From positions 502,066-566,065 of the forward strand of contig NZ_BDUC01000006.1 in the NCBI RefSeq assembly GCF_002218085.1: 64,000 nt of DNA, read 5' to 3'. The notes under the pieces were generated by a model, which was given only the letters and a program-made list of their open reading frames with translations, was not told the origin of the DNA and did no database searches. Shown in pieces: positions 8,965-18,375 of the stretch. The stretch is from Tolypothrix sp. NIES-4075. Lineage in GTDB: Bacteria; Cyanobacteriota; Cyanobacteriia; Cyanobacteriales; Nostocaceae. The position numbers were made by a program, and so were the translations under genes. The first letter of the stretch is position 1. Every line of letters starts with the position of its first letter.

Positions 8965-10137
8965 ATGCATATCCTGATTTGTGCTTTACACAGACCTTCA
9001 AAACCTACTGGCGTTTGCAGACACGCTGCCAATCTTGCCCAATGTCTTGCTGAGTCGAACCAAATTACTCAAGTCACCTTGGTAGTAGGGGCATGGCAAA
9101 AAGCTTATTTTGAAAGCTCTTTTAATCTCCAATCACAAAAAATAAACTTGGTCAGTATAGATATTAAAAATAGCTCCCTTTCCAGAAACATATGGTTTTT
9201 ATTCGGACTACCCAACTTGGCAAAAAGTCTGCATCCTGACATTGTGCATATGTCATTTCCACTGCCATTTTATCGTTCATTTTTTTCCTGCCCTGTAGTT
9301 GCTACTATCCATGACTTATATCCTTATGAGTGCCCAGAAAACTTTGGTTTTCCACAAGTTTTATTTAATCAAATATTCTTAAAACAATGTCTCTATAATA
9401 GTGATGGGCTGTCCTGCGTTTCCAAATCAACGTTAGAGAGTCTTAAATTTTATTTCCCAAAGATTGAACAAAATAAAAAAACTACTGTTATTTATAACTA
9501 TGTAGATTTTAGCAATGTAGAAACTAAATTTCCTCAGAAAATAAACATTAATGATAGCACTTCATTTATTTTATCTGTTGCTCAACATCGTAAAAACAAA
9601 AATCTTGATTTATTGATAAATTCATATTATTTATTGTGGAAAAACGGTAAAATAAAAGATTCAACTAAATTGATTATTGTTGGTGCGCCTGGACATGAAA
9701 CAAATAATATTTTAACTCAGATAAAAACACTTTCCTTGCAACAACATGTGCTGATAGTATCAGCAATAGATGATGGTGAATTGCGTTGGCTATATCAAAA
9801 TTGTGAACTTTTTGTAATTCCTTCCTCTACAGAAGGGTTCTGCCTGCCACTAGCGGAAGCGCTATATCTTTCATGTAAAGTAGTTTGCTCTGATATTCCT
9901 ATATTCAAAGAAATTGGTTCTTCCGATTGTACTTATTTTAATTTACAAAATGAGCCTGTTGAAAATCTTTCACAAGCTATTTTTCAGTGTTTAGAACAGC
10001 CTCTGGCTCAAGAATCTTCTGTTTCCTCTTGTTTATCCAAATCAAATGTTGCAAAGCGATATCTAAAATTTTACTCTAACTTTATAAATAATTTGAAAGT
10101 AAAACATGAATTATCTGCAAATAAAGCCAAAAAATAA
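8965..10137 (+). CDS. Family 4 glycosyltransferase
   Basis: ATG 8965 (MHILICALHRPSKPTGV) is preferred over TTG 8893, because translation from the latter would add 24 residues before the first Rossmann strand and overlap the upstream gene. From 8965 the product has about 390 residues. It has LSVAQHRKNKNLDLLINSY and EGFCLPLAEALYLSCKVVCS, the GT4 donor-site motifs. Its base composition is more AT-rich than the three transferases before it, as is that of the following membrane protein, with which it overlaps by 32 bases. The pair may have been acquired together. Confidence 0.83.
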   Translation: MHILICALHRPSKPTGVCRHAANLAQCLAESNQITQVTLVVGAWQKAYFESSFNLQSQKINLVSIDIKNSSLSRNIWFLFGLPNLAKSLHPDIVHMSFPLPFYRSFFSCPVVATIHDLYPYECPENFGFPQVLFNQIFLKQCLYNSDGLSCVSKSTLESLKFYFPKIEQNKKTTVIYNYVDFSNVETKFPQKININDSTSFILSVAQHRKNKNLDLLINSYYLLWKNGKIKDSTKLIIVGAPGHETNNILTQIKTLSLQQHVLIVSAIDDGELRWLYQNCELFVIPSSTEGFCLPLAEALYLSCKVVCSDIPIFKEIGSSDCTYFNLQNEPVENLSQAIFQCLEQPLAQESSVSSCLSKSNVAKRYLKFYSNFINNLKVKHELSANKAKK

Positions 10138-11506
10138 AAAAGGATTTATTAAAAACTCAACAATATTACTGTTAGCATATGCTAGTGCTTTTTTTCCCCG
10201 GATTATTCAGTCACTAGGTGCACCCTCAATAATTAATTTCTTACATTTTGCAATAGTTACTCTTGCTTTTGGAATTGCGATTTCAACCACTAAAGTCAAA
10301 AATAAAAATCAAATTACAATTTTTTGGCAACTTGCATTTGGGCTGTTGCTTTTGTTCGTTATCATGACTACTAGCGCACTGTTGAATGGTGCAGGCGTGA
10401 TTAATGTCATCTTGGATTTCTTATTGCTTAGTGAACCTTTCCTCTTACTGTTGACGGTAGTTTCTGTCCCCCAATCGAATGAAGTTATTGGAAAATTGAG
10501 ATATTGGCTAATAGTTTTTGCTCTAATAAACCTACTTTTAGCCATTGCTCAAGCAATTCTTATAAGCCTTCACCTCCTTCCTGTTTATAAATATTCAATT
10601 GAGGACAATGTTCAAGGAGTATTCTATTTATCGGGAGCTGGTAATTATGTGTCTGTTTCTATTTCAATATGCGTATCTCTCTACTTTTATATTTTTTATA
10701 ATACACTTCCCTTTTGGATAAGAATAATTGGCTTAGTCGCTTCCTTTTATCAGTTATTAGCTTCTGATTCCAAACAAATTTTATTATCATTTTTAGTTGG
10801 ATGGATGTTTTTGTTAGTAACTAAATATAATAAACCAGTTAAATTAATAATTTATACAATAGTTTTTGTTTTGTTTATTTTCGGTTTTTTGTGGTCTATA
10901 GAAAATTTAGATATAGAGCAACTTGCGGCTTTTAAACTGTGGCTAGATAGATCAGACCTTTATGGACCTAACGGTGAGGCTGTTCTCCTCAAAACTGCTG
11001 GAATTAGGACTATAATTTCACACTATAATTCACCCTTAAATTGGCTGTTCGGACTTGGTCCTGGTCATACCGTTTCACGGCTAGGAGGGTGGGTAATCCG
11101 GGATTATCGGAGTCTGCTAGCTCCACTAGGGATTACAAGTCATCCTGTAACTGAGGAGATGTGGGCAATAGTGAACGGAAGTTGGCTTGCCGTCAGCACA
11201 ACTATGTTTTCTCCTTTGTTTAGTTGGGTAGGTATCTGGGGAGATTTAGGGTTTTTAGGTTTGGGAGCTTATTTGTATATTTGGTATGTTGTATGGTGTC
11301 GGCTTTGCCTAGAAGACTTTTCCAAGTTGATGGTTCTCACCGTATTTGTTTTTGCTTTCATTTTCACTCAAATTGAAGAGCCAGGATATATGCTGAGTGT
11401 GACTCTTTTAATTGGTCTACGATGGAATGAGATGCAGTATAAGCGATCGCATCAACGCTCCCGATACATGCCCACAGTAGATCAAAGCGAAATTGGCATC
11501 AATTAA
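10106..11506 (+). CDS. O-antigen ligase/polymerase (Wzy-like) membrane protein
   Basis: The product has 466 residues, most in hydrophobic segments. I count about ten candidate transmembrane helices from residue 20 to 445. A large polar loop between about 265 and 360 contains FGLGPGHTVSRLGG and several arginines, the arrangement seen in O-antigen polymerases and ligases. It overlaps the preceding glycosyltransferase by 32 bases and closes the polysaccharide cluster, which fits a role in polymerising lipid-linked repeat units at the periplasmic face. Wzy proteins are poorly conserved, so the call rests on topology and context. Confidence 0.62.
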   Translation: MNYLQIKPKNKKGFIKNSTILLLAYASAFFPRIIQSLGAPSIINFLHFAIVTLAFGIAISTTKVKNKNQITIFWQLAFGLLLLFVIMTTSALLNGAGVINVILDFLLLSEPFLLLLTVVSVPQSNEVIGKLRYWLIVFALINLLLAIAQAILISLHLLPVYKYSIEDNVQGVFYLSGAGNYVSVSISICVSLYFYIFYNTLPFWIRIIGLVASFYQLLASDSKQILLSFLVGWMFLLVTKYNKPVKLIIYTIVFVLFIFGFLWSIENLDIEQLAAFKLWLDRSDLYGPNGEAVLLKTAGIRTIISHYNSPLNWLFGLGPGHTVSRLGGWVIRDYRSLLAPLGITSHPVTEEMWAIVNGSWLAVSTTMFSPLFSWVGIWGDLGFLGLGAYLYIWYVVWCRLCLEDFSKLMVLTVFVFAFIFTQIEEPGYMLSVTLLIGLRWNEMQYKRSHQRSRYMPTVDQSEIGIN

Positions 11507-12041
11507 CACAATAGGCAGGGGGACGCATAAAGTGCGCGATCTGCCGAGCAACCGTAAACATTACCGAACGAGATAAAAGTATCGTACTATACTAAAATCT
11601 CTCCTCCCGGAGCCAAACCTTAGAAACAGGTTTGGAAGTTGCCGCAAAAAATAAAGAAGGCTTAGTCCACCTAGATTATTCATGATGCTGCACGACTATT
11701 CAAATAAAGCCTTCTTTATTTTTCAGGTCTTGGCTCCCACGGCTTTTTATCCTCACGATTGGACTTTAAGGCTTTACTCCTCACGCCATGAAGCCAGCCC
11801 TGCTTCTTACGGCAATTTCGACCCGCTTCTTTGTTGAGAGATCCACAAGTTGTAGCTAGAAGGTGCACTCATGGTTGCTCGTTTATCTCTGTTTTTTTCC
11901 ACTACAGCCGAAGCGATCGCATAATTCATTCTTTCCATGCAGTCATCATGAACTGCAAACTACTCACCAATAAAAAAACCTCCCTCCTCTTTGCTTACAA
12001 GAGGAGGACTATATATGAGACAATCCGTTTAATATTACACC
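11507..12041. other. Gap between convergent genes holding a nested palindromic element
   Basis: No convincing gene is present. The gap separates the forward polysaccharide cluster from the reverse-strand beta-helix gene. It contains the palindromic element described separately at 11609-11737 and one HIP1 octamer near 11911. A 72-codon frame at 11831-12049 has no recognisable features. Confidence 0.6.
11609..11737. repeat. Nested inverted-repeat element (MITE-like or bidirectional terminator)
   Basis: The outer ends GGAGCCAA (11609-11616) and TTGGCTCC (11730-11737) are exact reverse complements. Inside is a 17-base arm at 11647-11663 that pairs perfectly with 11707-11723, and a small hairpin CCAAACC/GGTTTGG at 11614-11634. 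The right arm is also a hairpin by itself (AAATAAAG...CTTTATTT). The structure ends in a T-run, so it could stop transcription from both sides of this convergent junction. Its symmetrical ends also suggest a small non-autonomous mobile element. Confidence 0.6.
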
Positions 12042-13982
12042 TTATCTAACGCTGTTGTACAAAGATACCGTTTCTGTTTTGCTGATTCCCATTGAACGCA
12101 GGTTCTCAAGAGTTAACTTTTTTGCCACTCCCTTCTGCGTTTCCTTAATGTTAAGTAGGTAATCAAATACATCTGAACCATTCGCTCCGGTCGTCCTATA
12201 TGACAGAGATACTTCTGCATCATTGATTAGCGCAACAGGTATATTAGCAGGTACATCTTGAAGCGGACCAAAAGCAGCGCCAAGAATCTCTGTCTGGCTT
12301 CCTTTAGAAGCATCAAGCACTGTAAGAGGTCCTTCAGTCTTCATGCCAAGTACCCAAACCTTTCCTGCCACGTTACGAAGTTCTGGATTTACGTGTTCAG
12401 TATTAAGCTGACGCGCCCAGACATTTTGAGGATAAAGAATTGAGAGTGACCCGATAACATCTTCAACAAACAGATCACCAGTCCCCTTAGCAGTATTACT
12501 GTAAGAGGGAAAATCACAATGACGAATAACAAGGGTTCTTTTTGACGCATGAGAAATACTTCCCGTCAGATACAAATGCTCAAGAGACACAGATGAGCTT
12601 TTGCCGTCCTCAAGCTTAAAGATAGGACTTTTAAAACCTGGCTTAGGATCAATAGATGACTGCATTCCTATAAGCTTTTTGAGGTTCTTACGCAGGATTA
12701 TAGTAGAGCCAACTGAATAGTTACCATTCGGCAAATAGACGACTGCCTTCCCAGAATCAATAGCCGCTTGAATTCCTGCGGCATCATCATCTGACATATT
12801 AGTTCCTGAAGCACCAAAACTTTCGGCATTTGCCCACTCAGAGAGCTTCGTTGATTCGTAAATAGGAGTCGCTTTGACAGGAAGATTAAGTGAAGTCTTC
12901 TTGCTTGGAAATAGGGTTATAGGCTTTTGGGAAGTGTATTCTTGAATGAAAGAGTCTTTGATATTCTTCTCACCATGACTTGTATCGTGTACCGCCATAG
13001 CATAATCACGCACCCTAATATTTTTCAGGACTAATTCTCCTGCACTCTGAATAGCAACGCCACTTTTCTTCGCTTTATTTCCTCCGTAAAGGAAAGAGTC
13101 AGTTAGAATCACGAAGCCGTGCTCGCCTTTTACAGATATGGCAGGTACATCATTAATACTTGTAAGCCCTCTTATGCTAAGAGTGTTGTGCATGTTATCT
13201 ATTCCAGCGACACGCTGTTGTTTCAGCAAGATGTCTTCAAAAGTCATATGGTATTCAAAATTTCCTACGCTAATTCCATAATCGAATCCATTAATAGACA
13301 CGTTTTTAATTAAGGCAGGACCAGGCCAATTACGTTGCATAGAAATGCCAGTAATGCCTTCAGTACTTAAGGAGACAATGCTAACGTCTTCAATCGCTCC
13401 TCGGTTACTAGCAAGGTAGTCAATACCTACAGCACCCTTATTTCCCGTTCCTACATCAACCGTAAGATGATAGATAGAATTACGAAATGCCCTGTTGCCG
13501 CTACCTGACGGATTTGAAGCACCATCGCTTTCTGAGCCAGTCATGATTACAGGCTTCGGGTTTGAGGGATTTGAAAAGGCAGGGAGATTATCCCGAAGCT
13601 TTAAAATGGTTTCTTTACGTGATTCTCCCATAAGGATCGTCCCAGAAAGCCAGCCATCACTATACCCTCCTTGCCCTATTCGGCTGACAAGTGTGTCACT
13701 TATGAAATAAGTCCCTTTAGGGATGAAGATGAAGGGAGGAGAATTAGCACGGTTTTGGGTATTAATCGCTTTTACTATTGCTCGTTGAATTGCTGCTGTA
13801 TCATCAGTATTGTCATTCGGTTTAGCGCCAAAATCAAGGACATTGACTATACGAGAATCGCTAGGAGGGACAAAATTTGCCGATACACTTGAAGGGTAAC
13901 AACCAATAAAAGCAAGGAGCAGGAAAAGCACGCAGGATAATTTTAAAAGGTCAGCGTAGGCTGAACTTGAATTACGGTACAT
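12042..13982 (-). CDS. Pectate-lyase-like parallel beta-helix lipoprotein
   Basis: The product has 646 residues. A signal sequence with Cys28 after FIG forms a plausible lipobox, so the protein is probably anchored in a membrane. Near residue 47, VLDFGAKPNDNTDDTAAIQRAI is the typical opening of Pectate_lyase_3 beta-helix domains (GH28/pectin-lyase fold). A second, weaker opening (ESFGASGTNMSDDDAAGIQAAI, split here as residues about 385-406) suggests two helix blocks. Such proteins bind or cleave polysaccharides; no catalytic residues are assigned. It lies convergent to the polysaccharide cluster and might trim or modify that product. I saw no HIP1 site here, in contrast with the flanks. Confidence 0.75.
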   Translation of the reverse strand: MYRNSSSAYADLLKLSCVLFLLLAFIGCYPSSVSANFVPPSDSRIVNVLDFGAKPNDNTDDTAAIQRAIVKAINTQNRANSPPFIFIPKGTYFISDTLVSRIGQGGYSDGWLSGTILMGESRKETILKLRDNLPAFSNPSNPKPVIMTGSESDGASNPSGSGNRAFRNSIYHLTVDVGTGNKGAVGIDYLASNRGAIEDVSIVSLSTEGITGISMQRNWPGPALIKNVSINGFDYGISVGNFEYHMTFEDILLKQQRVAGIDNMHNTLSIRGLTSINDVPAISVKGEHGFVILTDSFLYGGNKAKKSGVAIQSAGELVLKNIRVRDYAMAVHDTSHGEKNIKDSFIQEYTSQKPITLFPSKKTSLNLPVKATPIYESTKLSEWANAESFGASGTNMSDDDAAGIQAAIDSGKAVVYLPNGNYSVGSTIILRKNLKKLIGMQSSIDPKPGFKSPIFKLEDGKSSSVSLEHLYLTGSISHASKRTLVIRHCDFPSYSNTAKGTGDLFVEDVIGSLSILYPQNVWARQLNTEHVNPELRNVAGKVWVLGMKTEGPLTVLDASKGSQTEILGAAFGPLQDVPANIPVALINDAEVSLSYRTTGANGSDVFDYLLNIKETQKGVAKKLTLENLRSMGISKTETVSLYNSVR

Positions 13983-14027
13983 ATTTTCTCATACTGGTAT
14001 TTTGCAAATAATTAATATGAATAATGC

Positions 14028-15164
14028 TCAGTGATTAAAAATCTTCATTACTTTACCTGATAACACAAATTTACCAAGAGCAATACCAGGTTTTTCAATA
14101 TATTTGAATAGCACAAAAGCGGTGCAGTACGTTAAAGGTGCTAAGACTGCAAATAAAATAATAAATTTCATATAGCCAGGTTGAGATACAAACCAAGGAA
14201 AACTAGAAAACCAGTAAGCTAAAGGCATTAGTAGCAAATTATGAGCCAGGTAAACTGAATAGGAAGTATCTGACATAAACCTAGAAATTCGGTTACTTAA
14301 AATATTTTTCACTGCCACAAAGATTTTATTTATTCTTAAAGTATCATCTTTTTCGTCATAAAACATGAGTGTAGTTATTAGAGCAACTACAAATAGAATA
14401 ATTTCAGCTTTTCTGCTATAGCCGGAAATGATAATTAGTAGTACTATCAAACAAATGGAAGTAAAAGTTTTTCTATTTTTAAAATAGTATGCTTCAGCTA
14501 GTAATATACCTATAATAAAAAAATTTATCTTGAACAATAAAAATGATGGTTGAGGAAAATTAGCTAACCAAAAATGATTTACTATAAAGCTGACAATACA
14601 TAAAGAAAGTGAAATCCAAAAATAAGAAAATTTTCTAAATAGCAACATGAGAAATGGAAATACAGCATAAAACTGCATTTCCAGGCTCAAGCTCCAATCA
14701 GGTATAGCTAATGAAGCTGCATATTGAGGAATCAAACCAAAGGTAAAAGTGATATGTGTTAAAAGATGCAAAAAATCAAAAGGAGGAGGAGAAATTTCAG
14801 TATTCAAGCCACTGTTTCCAGCAGGCATCACTCTATGGAAATTGTTGAAATGGTAGTAAAAAAATAATGAAGGAATCATTAAAAGATAGTAGAGTGGAGC
14901 AATTCTAAAAAAACGCCGAACATAGAAAATGTACCAGGTTTTAGGAGACTCCCAAAGCTGAGTTTTTTCTCGCTCTCGATAATGGTAAGCCATTAAAAAA
15001 CCAGAAAGTATCATAAAAACATCAACCGCTAGAGCGGCAGACTTAATGGGACCATCCCAAGCTGCCCACGTCATACAGTGAGCAGTCATAACCAGAAGAG
15101 CGGCAATTCCCCGAATGCCATCAAAGTATGAAAACCACTCTTTTTTAGCTACATTACCAGTCAT
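14028..15164 (-). CDS. Acyltransferase-3 family membrane protein (OafA-like)
   Basis: The product has 378 residues with about ten hydrophobic helices. The N-terminal FDGIRGIAALLVMTAH (about residues 14-29), with the conserved Arg and His, is the signature of Acyl_transf_3 enzymes, which O-acylate surface sugars or lipids. VDVFMILSGFLMAYHYR follows, also typical. It is transcribed toward the beta-helix protein gene, 45 bases away, so the two probably form a unit that modifies extracellular polysaccharide. The acyl donor and target are not predictable. The region is AT-rich and lacks HIP1. Confidence 0.88.
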   Translation of the reverse strand: MTGNVAKKEWFSYFDGIRGIAALLVMTAHCMTWAAWDGPIKSAALAVDVFMILSGFLMAYHYREREKTQLWESPKTWYIFYVRRFFRIAPLYYLLMIPSLFFYYHFNNFHRVMPAGNSGLNTEISPPPFDFLHLLTHITFTFGLIPQYAASLAIPDWSLSLEMQFYAVFPFLMLLFRKFSYFWISLSLCIVSFIVNHFWLANFPQPSFLLFKINFFIIGILLAEAYYFKNRKTFTSICLIVLLIIISGYSRKAEIILFVVALITTLMFYDEKDDTLRINKIFVAVKNILSNRISRFMSDTSYSVYLAHNLLLMPLAYWFSSFPWFVSQPGYMKFIILFAVLAPLTYCTAFVLFKYIEKPGIALGKFVLSGKVMKIFNH

Positions 15165-15231
15165 TTAATTTGACTCCAAATCTAATTTAATTACTCAATA
15201 AGCAATGCACAAATTAAGTCTTTTTAATTAT

Positions 15232-15252
15232 AAAAAAACCTATGTGAATAGG
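15232..15252 (-). terminator. Intrinsic terminator of the lasso operon
   Basis: Read on the minus strand, CCTAT-tcac-ATAGG is followed at once by seven T residues (plus-strand A-run 15232-15238). It lies about 90 bases after the nucleotidyltransferase stop. The stem is only five pairs, but the position and T-run fit Rho-independent termination. Confidence 0.5.
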
Positions 15253-15341
15253 CTATAGCTTTGCTTACAATTTGCCATTTTATCTTTGAATGAAAATGAT
15301 TGAATGTTGTTCCAAAAAAGCTATTGAAAGGACAAACAATA

Positions 15342-16460
15342 CTAGTACTTTTTTTCGCCAGTCATCATCCAGTACAAGAAAGATTGGATATACAAAATCT
15401 TGTCCTGCAAGCGTTCCCTTACCTGAATGTGGTAAAGAGTTCTACCGAGAAATTTATCTGAGGTTTTGACTTGATCGAAAAGTTGACTGTAAACTTGGGG
15501 AGCGATCGCACTTACCAGAGGTTCCGCTTTCACCTGTTGCCAAATTTCTGCTGGCAAAACGACTCCAAAAAGGTCATGTGCCAAGAAAAGCCCCAGAAAC
15601 AGTATCCGTCTACAGCCAAAGGTACTAGCCTGTTTGAGGACTTTTTCCCAATTTAGGTCTGGGTGTTTGTGAACGAGTGTTGCGATATCGCACAGCCATG
15701 ATAGCCGTGCCCACATATGTCTAGACCCATGTACACATAGGATTGGTAGCCAGTCTTCTAGGGGCAGATAAGATACGGTTGTGCCAGCTAAGGAAAAAGG
15801 TTCCAGGTCTTGCCACAAATCTTTAGGTTCGATGGGAGTGATGTACTTTGGTGCAATTCGCCAATGAATTTCTATCAAAATTCCTTTGTCATCATGAATA
15901 AAATCATAAGTATGCTCAGTTTTAGCTTCCAGATAAGCAATTTCTCGTGCATGAGTCATTTCAACTTTGGGTCGATATCCTTGAGCCAGTAGCAATTTCT
16001 TGACGGCAAAAATATCTTGTGCTTGCACGATAATATCTAAATCACAGAACTGCCGTAGAGCTACGTTACCGTATATTAAGTTAGCCAAAACTGGACCTTT
16101 GTAAGGCACTGCGACAATTCCTTGCTCCTTGAAAAGATTCAAGAGTTTGACGAGTTCTCCGGTCAAAAACAAGTTTCGCCCAGCGATCGCCATAAACATG
16201 CTGCGAAGCTGATTCAGGGCAGACTGCGGGATAGCATGAAGGCAGATACTATTGAGGCGGGTGTACAGCAGGGATATTAGCCCGTGTCCATGTGCTGTTT
16301 TAATTAAGTATTCCCAGTCAATATTTTCTTTAACCAAGGCTGTGATGCGATCGCTAATAGCATCATCAATATGTGGGCGAACGCAACTAAGAAGTAACTC
16401 TATTTCCGGACGAGGATTAATTGCCTGGTTTTGATTATTGGGTTTAGATAAAGTTTTCAT
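15342..16460 (-). CDS. Nucleotidyltransferase family protein of the lasso cluster
   Basis: I take ATG 16460 (MKTLSKPNNQN); the frame can be extended to TTG 16484. The product has 372 residues. VPYKGPVLANLIYG followed by LRQFCDLDIIV (about residues 130-160) matches the uncharacterised nucleotidyltransferase family PF14907, where the DLD aspartates would bind metal and NTP. Members occur in lasso peptide clusters next to HprK-like kinases, as in paeninodin-type loci, and are proposed to add to the phosphorylated C-terminus. It is the last gene of the operon, 72 bases after the ABC exporter. Confidence 0.8.
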   Translation of the reverse strand: MKTLSKPNNQNQAINPRPEIELLLSCVRPHIDDAISDRITALVKENIDWEYLIKTAHGHGLISLLYTRLNSICLHAIPQSALNQLRSMFMAIAGRNLFLTGELVKLLNLFKEQGIVAVPYKGPVLANLIYGNVALRQFCDLDIIVQAQDIFAVKKLLLAQGYRPKVEMTHAREIAYLEAKTEHTYDFIHDDKGILIEIHWRIAPKYITPIEPKDLWQDLEPFSLAGTTVSYLPLEDWLPILCVHGSRHMWARLSWLCDIATLVHKHPDLNWEKVLKQASTFGCRRILFLGLFLAHDLFGVVLPAEIWQQVKAEPLVSAIAPQVYSQLFDQVKTSDKFLGRTLYHIQVRERLQDKILYIQSFLYWMMTGEKKY

Positions 16461-16532
16461 AGATATGGCAGTAAATTTACGCAATTAAGCCAAGCGCCTT
16501 GCGGGCGATCGCATTCCTAGCATTCCTATTTA

Positions 16533-18371
16533 CTAAACAATCCTGCTCTCAACAGGATTGCTTGAATCTGCTTGCATTTGTGATTTCCAAGACTGGGCGT
16601 AGAGTCCACCCTGAGCCACCAATTCATCATGACTACCCGACTCTACAATCCGCCCAGCACGCATGACGTGAATAATATCAGCACGCATCGCTAGGGTAAA
16701 ACGATGAGTAATTACAATTGCAGTGCGATCGCTCGCCATAGCACGGAATCGCTCTAGCCAGTCGAACTCAGCCCAAGGGTCCATTGCGCTGGTGGGTTCA
16801 TCCAAGATGATAATCTCAGCTTTTCTAAAAAAAGACCGTGCCAGGGCAAGCCGCTGCCATTGTCCGCCACTTAAATCAGTGCCACCAGGAAACCATTTCC
16901 CTAGCATTGAATCGTAGCCTTGGGGTAAGCGGATAATTTTATCATGAATTCCAGATGCTTTAGCAGCAGCTTCCATCTCAGACTGGCTGGATGTTGCTGA
17001 CAAATCACCCAAAGCAATATTCTGAGCAGCCGAGACGTAGTAGGGGATGTGATTTTGGAACAAAACCGTAATCATCCGCCGCAGTTCTGCAACGGAAAAG
17101 TCACGCAGATCAATACCATCTAACTCTACGCCCCCTACTTCAGGATCGTAAAAGCGGCACAAAAGTTTAAGGATCGTACTTTTGCCCGCACCGTTATCTC
17201 CGACAATGGCGACAATTTTGCCAGCAGGGATGGTGAGATTGAAGTTCTCTAACACTGCTTCCTCAGTGCCAGGGTAGCGGAAGGTGACTTGCCGAAACTG
17301 AATACCTTGCTTAAGTTTTGCTGGCATGGGTAGAGGTTTGGGCGGGTCTACTATTTTGGGTTGCAGCTGCAAAAACTCGAATAAGTTACCAACAAACAAG
17401 CTATTTCTATAAATTTGCCCCAGACTTCCTAACAGAGATTTGACAATGCCTTGCCCTCGATTAAATGCTTGGTAGAAAAGCGCCAAGTCACCCAAGGTAA
17501 TCATTCCTAGCAAAACTTGTCGCCCCATCCAGGCAAGGGCTACACTAGTAATTAGTAGTGCCAGCACACCTGCACCAAGACGACCCAAGCTTTGAGTTCT
17601 GAGTAATTTCATCTGCTCATTTCGCAGACGTCGGCGCAGATTTTGGTAAGCCGATTGGAAATAAGAACCATAGTTAAACAGCCGCAGTTCAGCGGCACAC
17701 ATACTATGAGTCATTACTAACTCGTAGTATTGCAGCCATCGCCGATCTATAGTTGTTCGCTGTGACCACTGGTACTGAAGCTGATTGACGCGAAGCAAAA
17801 CATAGAAGGCTGGGAGGGCACTTGTGACTAGAACAATCGGCAGCCAAAGACCATAGGGTAGCAGGAGAGCTGCCATAGCAACAAGTGTAATACTGTTTTG
17901 CACCAAGCTACCAGTGCTTTCTAGCAAAGCGAGGGAACGACCACTAGCACCTTCACGAGCGCGATCTAGCTGGTCATTATATTCAGATGATTCATAACAG
18001 CCAAAATCAATTGCTATCGACTGCTTGTGAATCAAACCGCTAATATAATCCTGTACCAGTTCTGACTGAGCTGTACGAATCCATTCGCTAGCACCTTGCA
18101 TAAACTCTGTGAGGAGCAAGACACCAGCCATCAATGCCACTGGTATCAAAACCGTCTGGATGCTTGCCCAGGAAATGCCCGCACCCACAACTGCTACCAG
18201 GCTATTGACCAATAATCGGGTCAGGTAAACTGAAGCTGCGGGTAGCATTCCTTGCAGCAGCAACAAAGCCATCCACGCTACAGTCCAGTAACGCGATGCA
18301 GCCCAAACAAGGCTGAAAGTATTTACCAGATGGGATAGTATGGTGTTAGCGCTACGTAGTTTGCTAGTCAA
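16533..18371 (-). CDS. ABC exporter of the lasso cluster (permease-ATPase fusion)
   Basis: The product has 612 residues. The first 330 hold about six transmembrane helices and the rest is an ATPase with GDNGAGKST (Walker A), LSGGQWQRLALARS (signature) and IIILDEPTSAMD (Walker B). There is no N-terminal C39 peptidase domain, consistent with lasso exporters, where leader removal is done by B2. The apparent start is TTG 18371, only four bases after the kinase stop, with AGAGGG upstream. It is inferred to export the mature peptide and give self-protection, by analogy with the D proteins of lasso systems. Confidence 0.88.
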   Translation of the reverse strand: MTSKLRSANTILSHLVNTFSLVWAASRYWTVAWMALLLLQGMLPAASVYLTRLLVNSLVAVVGAGISWASIQTVLIPVALMAGVLLLTEFMQGASEWIRTAQSELVQDYISGLIHKQSIAIDFGCYESSEYNDQLDRAREGASGRSLALLESTGSLVQNSITLVAMAALLLPYGLWLPIVLVTSALPAFYVLLRVNQLQYQWSQRTTIDRRWLQYYELVMTHSMCAAELRLFNYGSYFQSAYQNLRRRLRNEQMKLLRTQSLGRLGAGVLALLITSVALAWMGRQVLLGMITLGDLALFYQAFNRGQGIVKSLLGSLGQIYRNSLFVGNLFEFLQLQPKIVDPPKPLPMPAKLKQGIQFRQVTFRYPGTEEAVLENFNLTIPAGKIVAIVGDNGAGKSTILKLLCRFYDPEVGGVELDGIDLRDFSVAELRRMITVLFQNHIPYYVSAAQNIALGDLSATSSQSEMEAAAKASGIHDKIIRLPQGYDSMLGKWFPGGTDLSGGQWQRLALARSFFRKAEIIILDEPTSAMDPWAEFDWLERFRAMASDRTAIVITHRFTLAMRADIIHVMRAGRIVESGSHDELVAQGGLYAQSWKSQMQADSSNPVESRIV

Positions 18372-18375
18372 AGTT

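Noticed and set aside
11831..12049. 72-codon ORF after the polymerase gene
   Set aside because: It is rich in unusual residues, lacks a ribosome site, and runs into the 3' end of the convergent gene.
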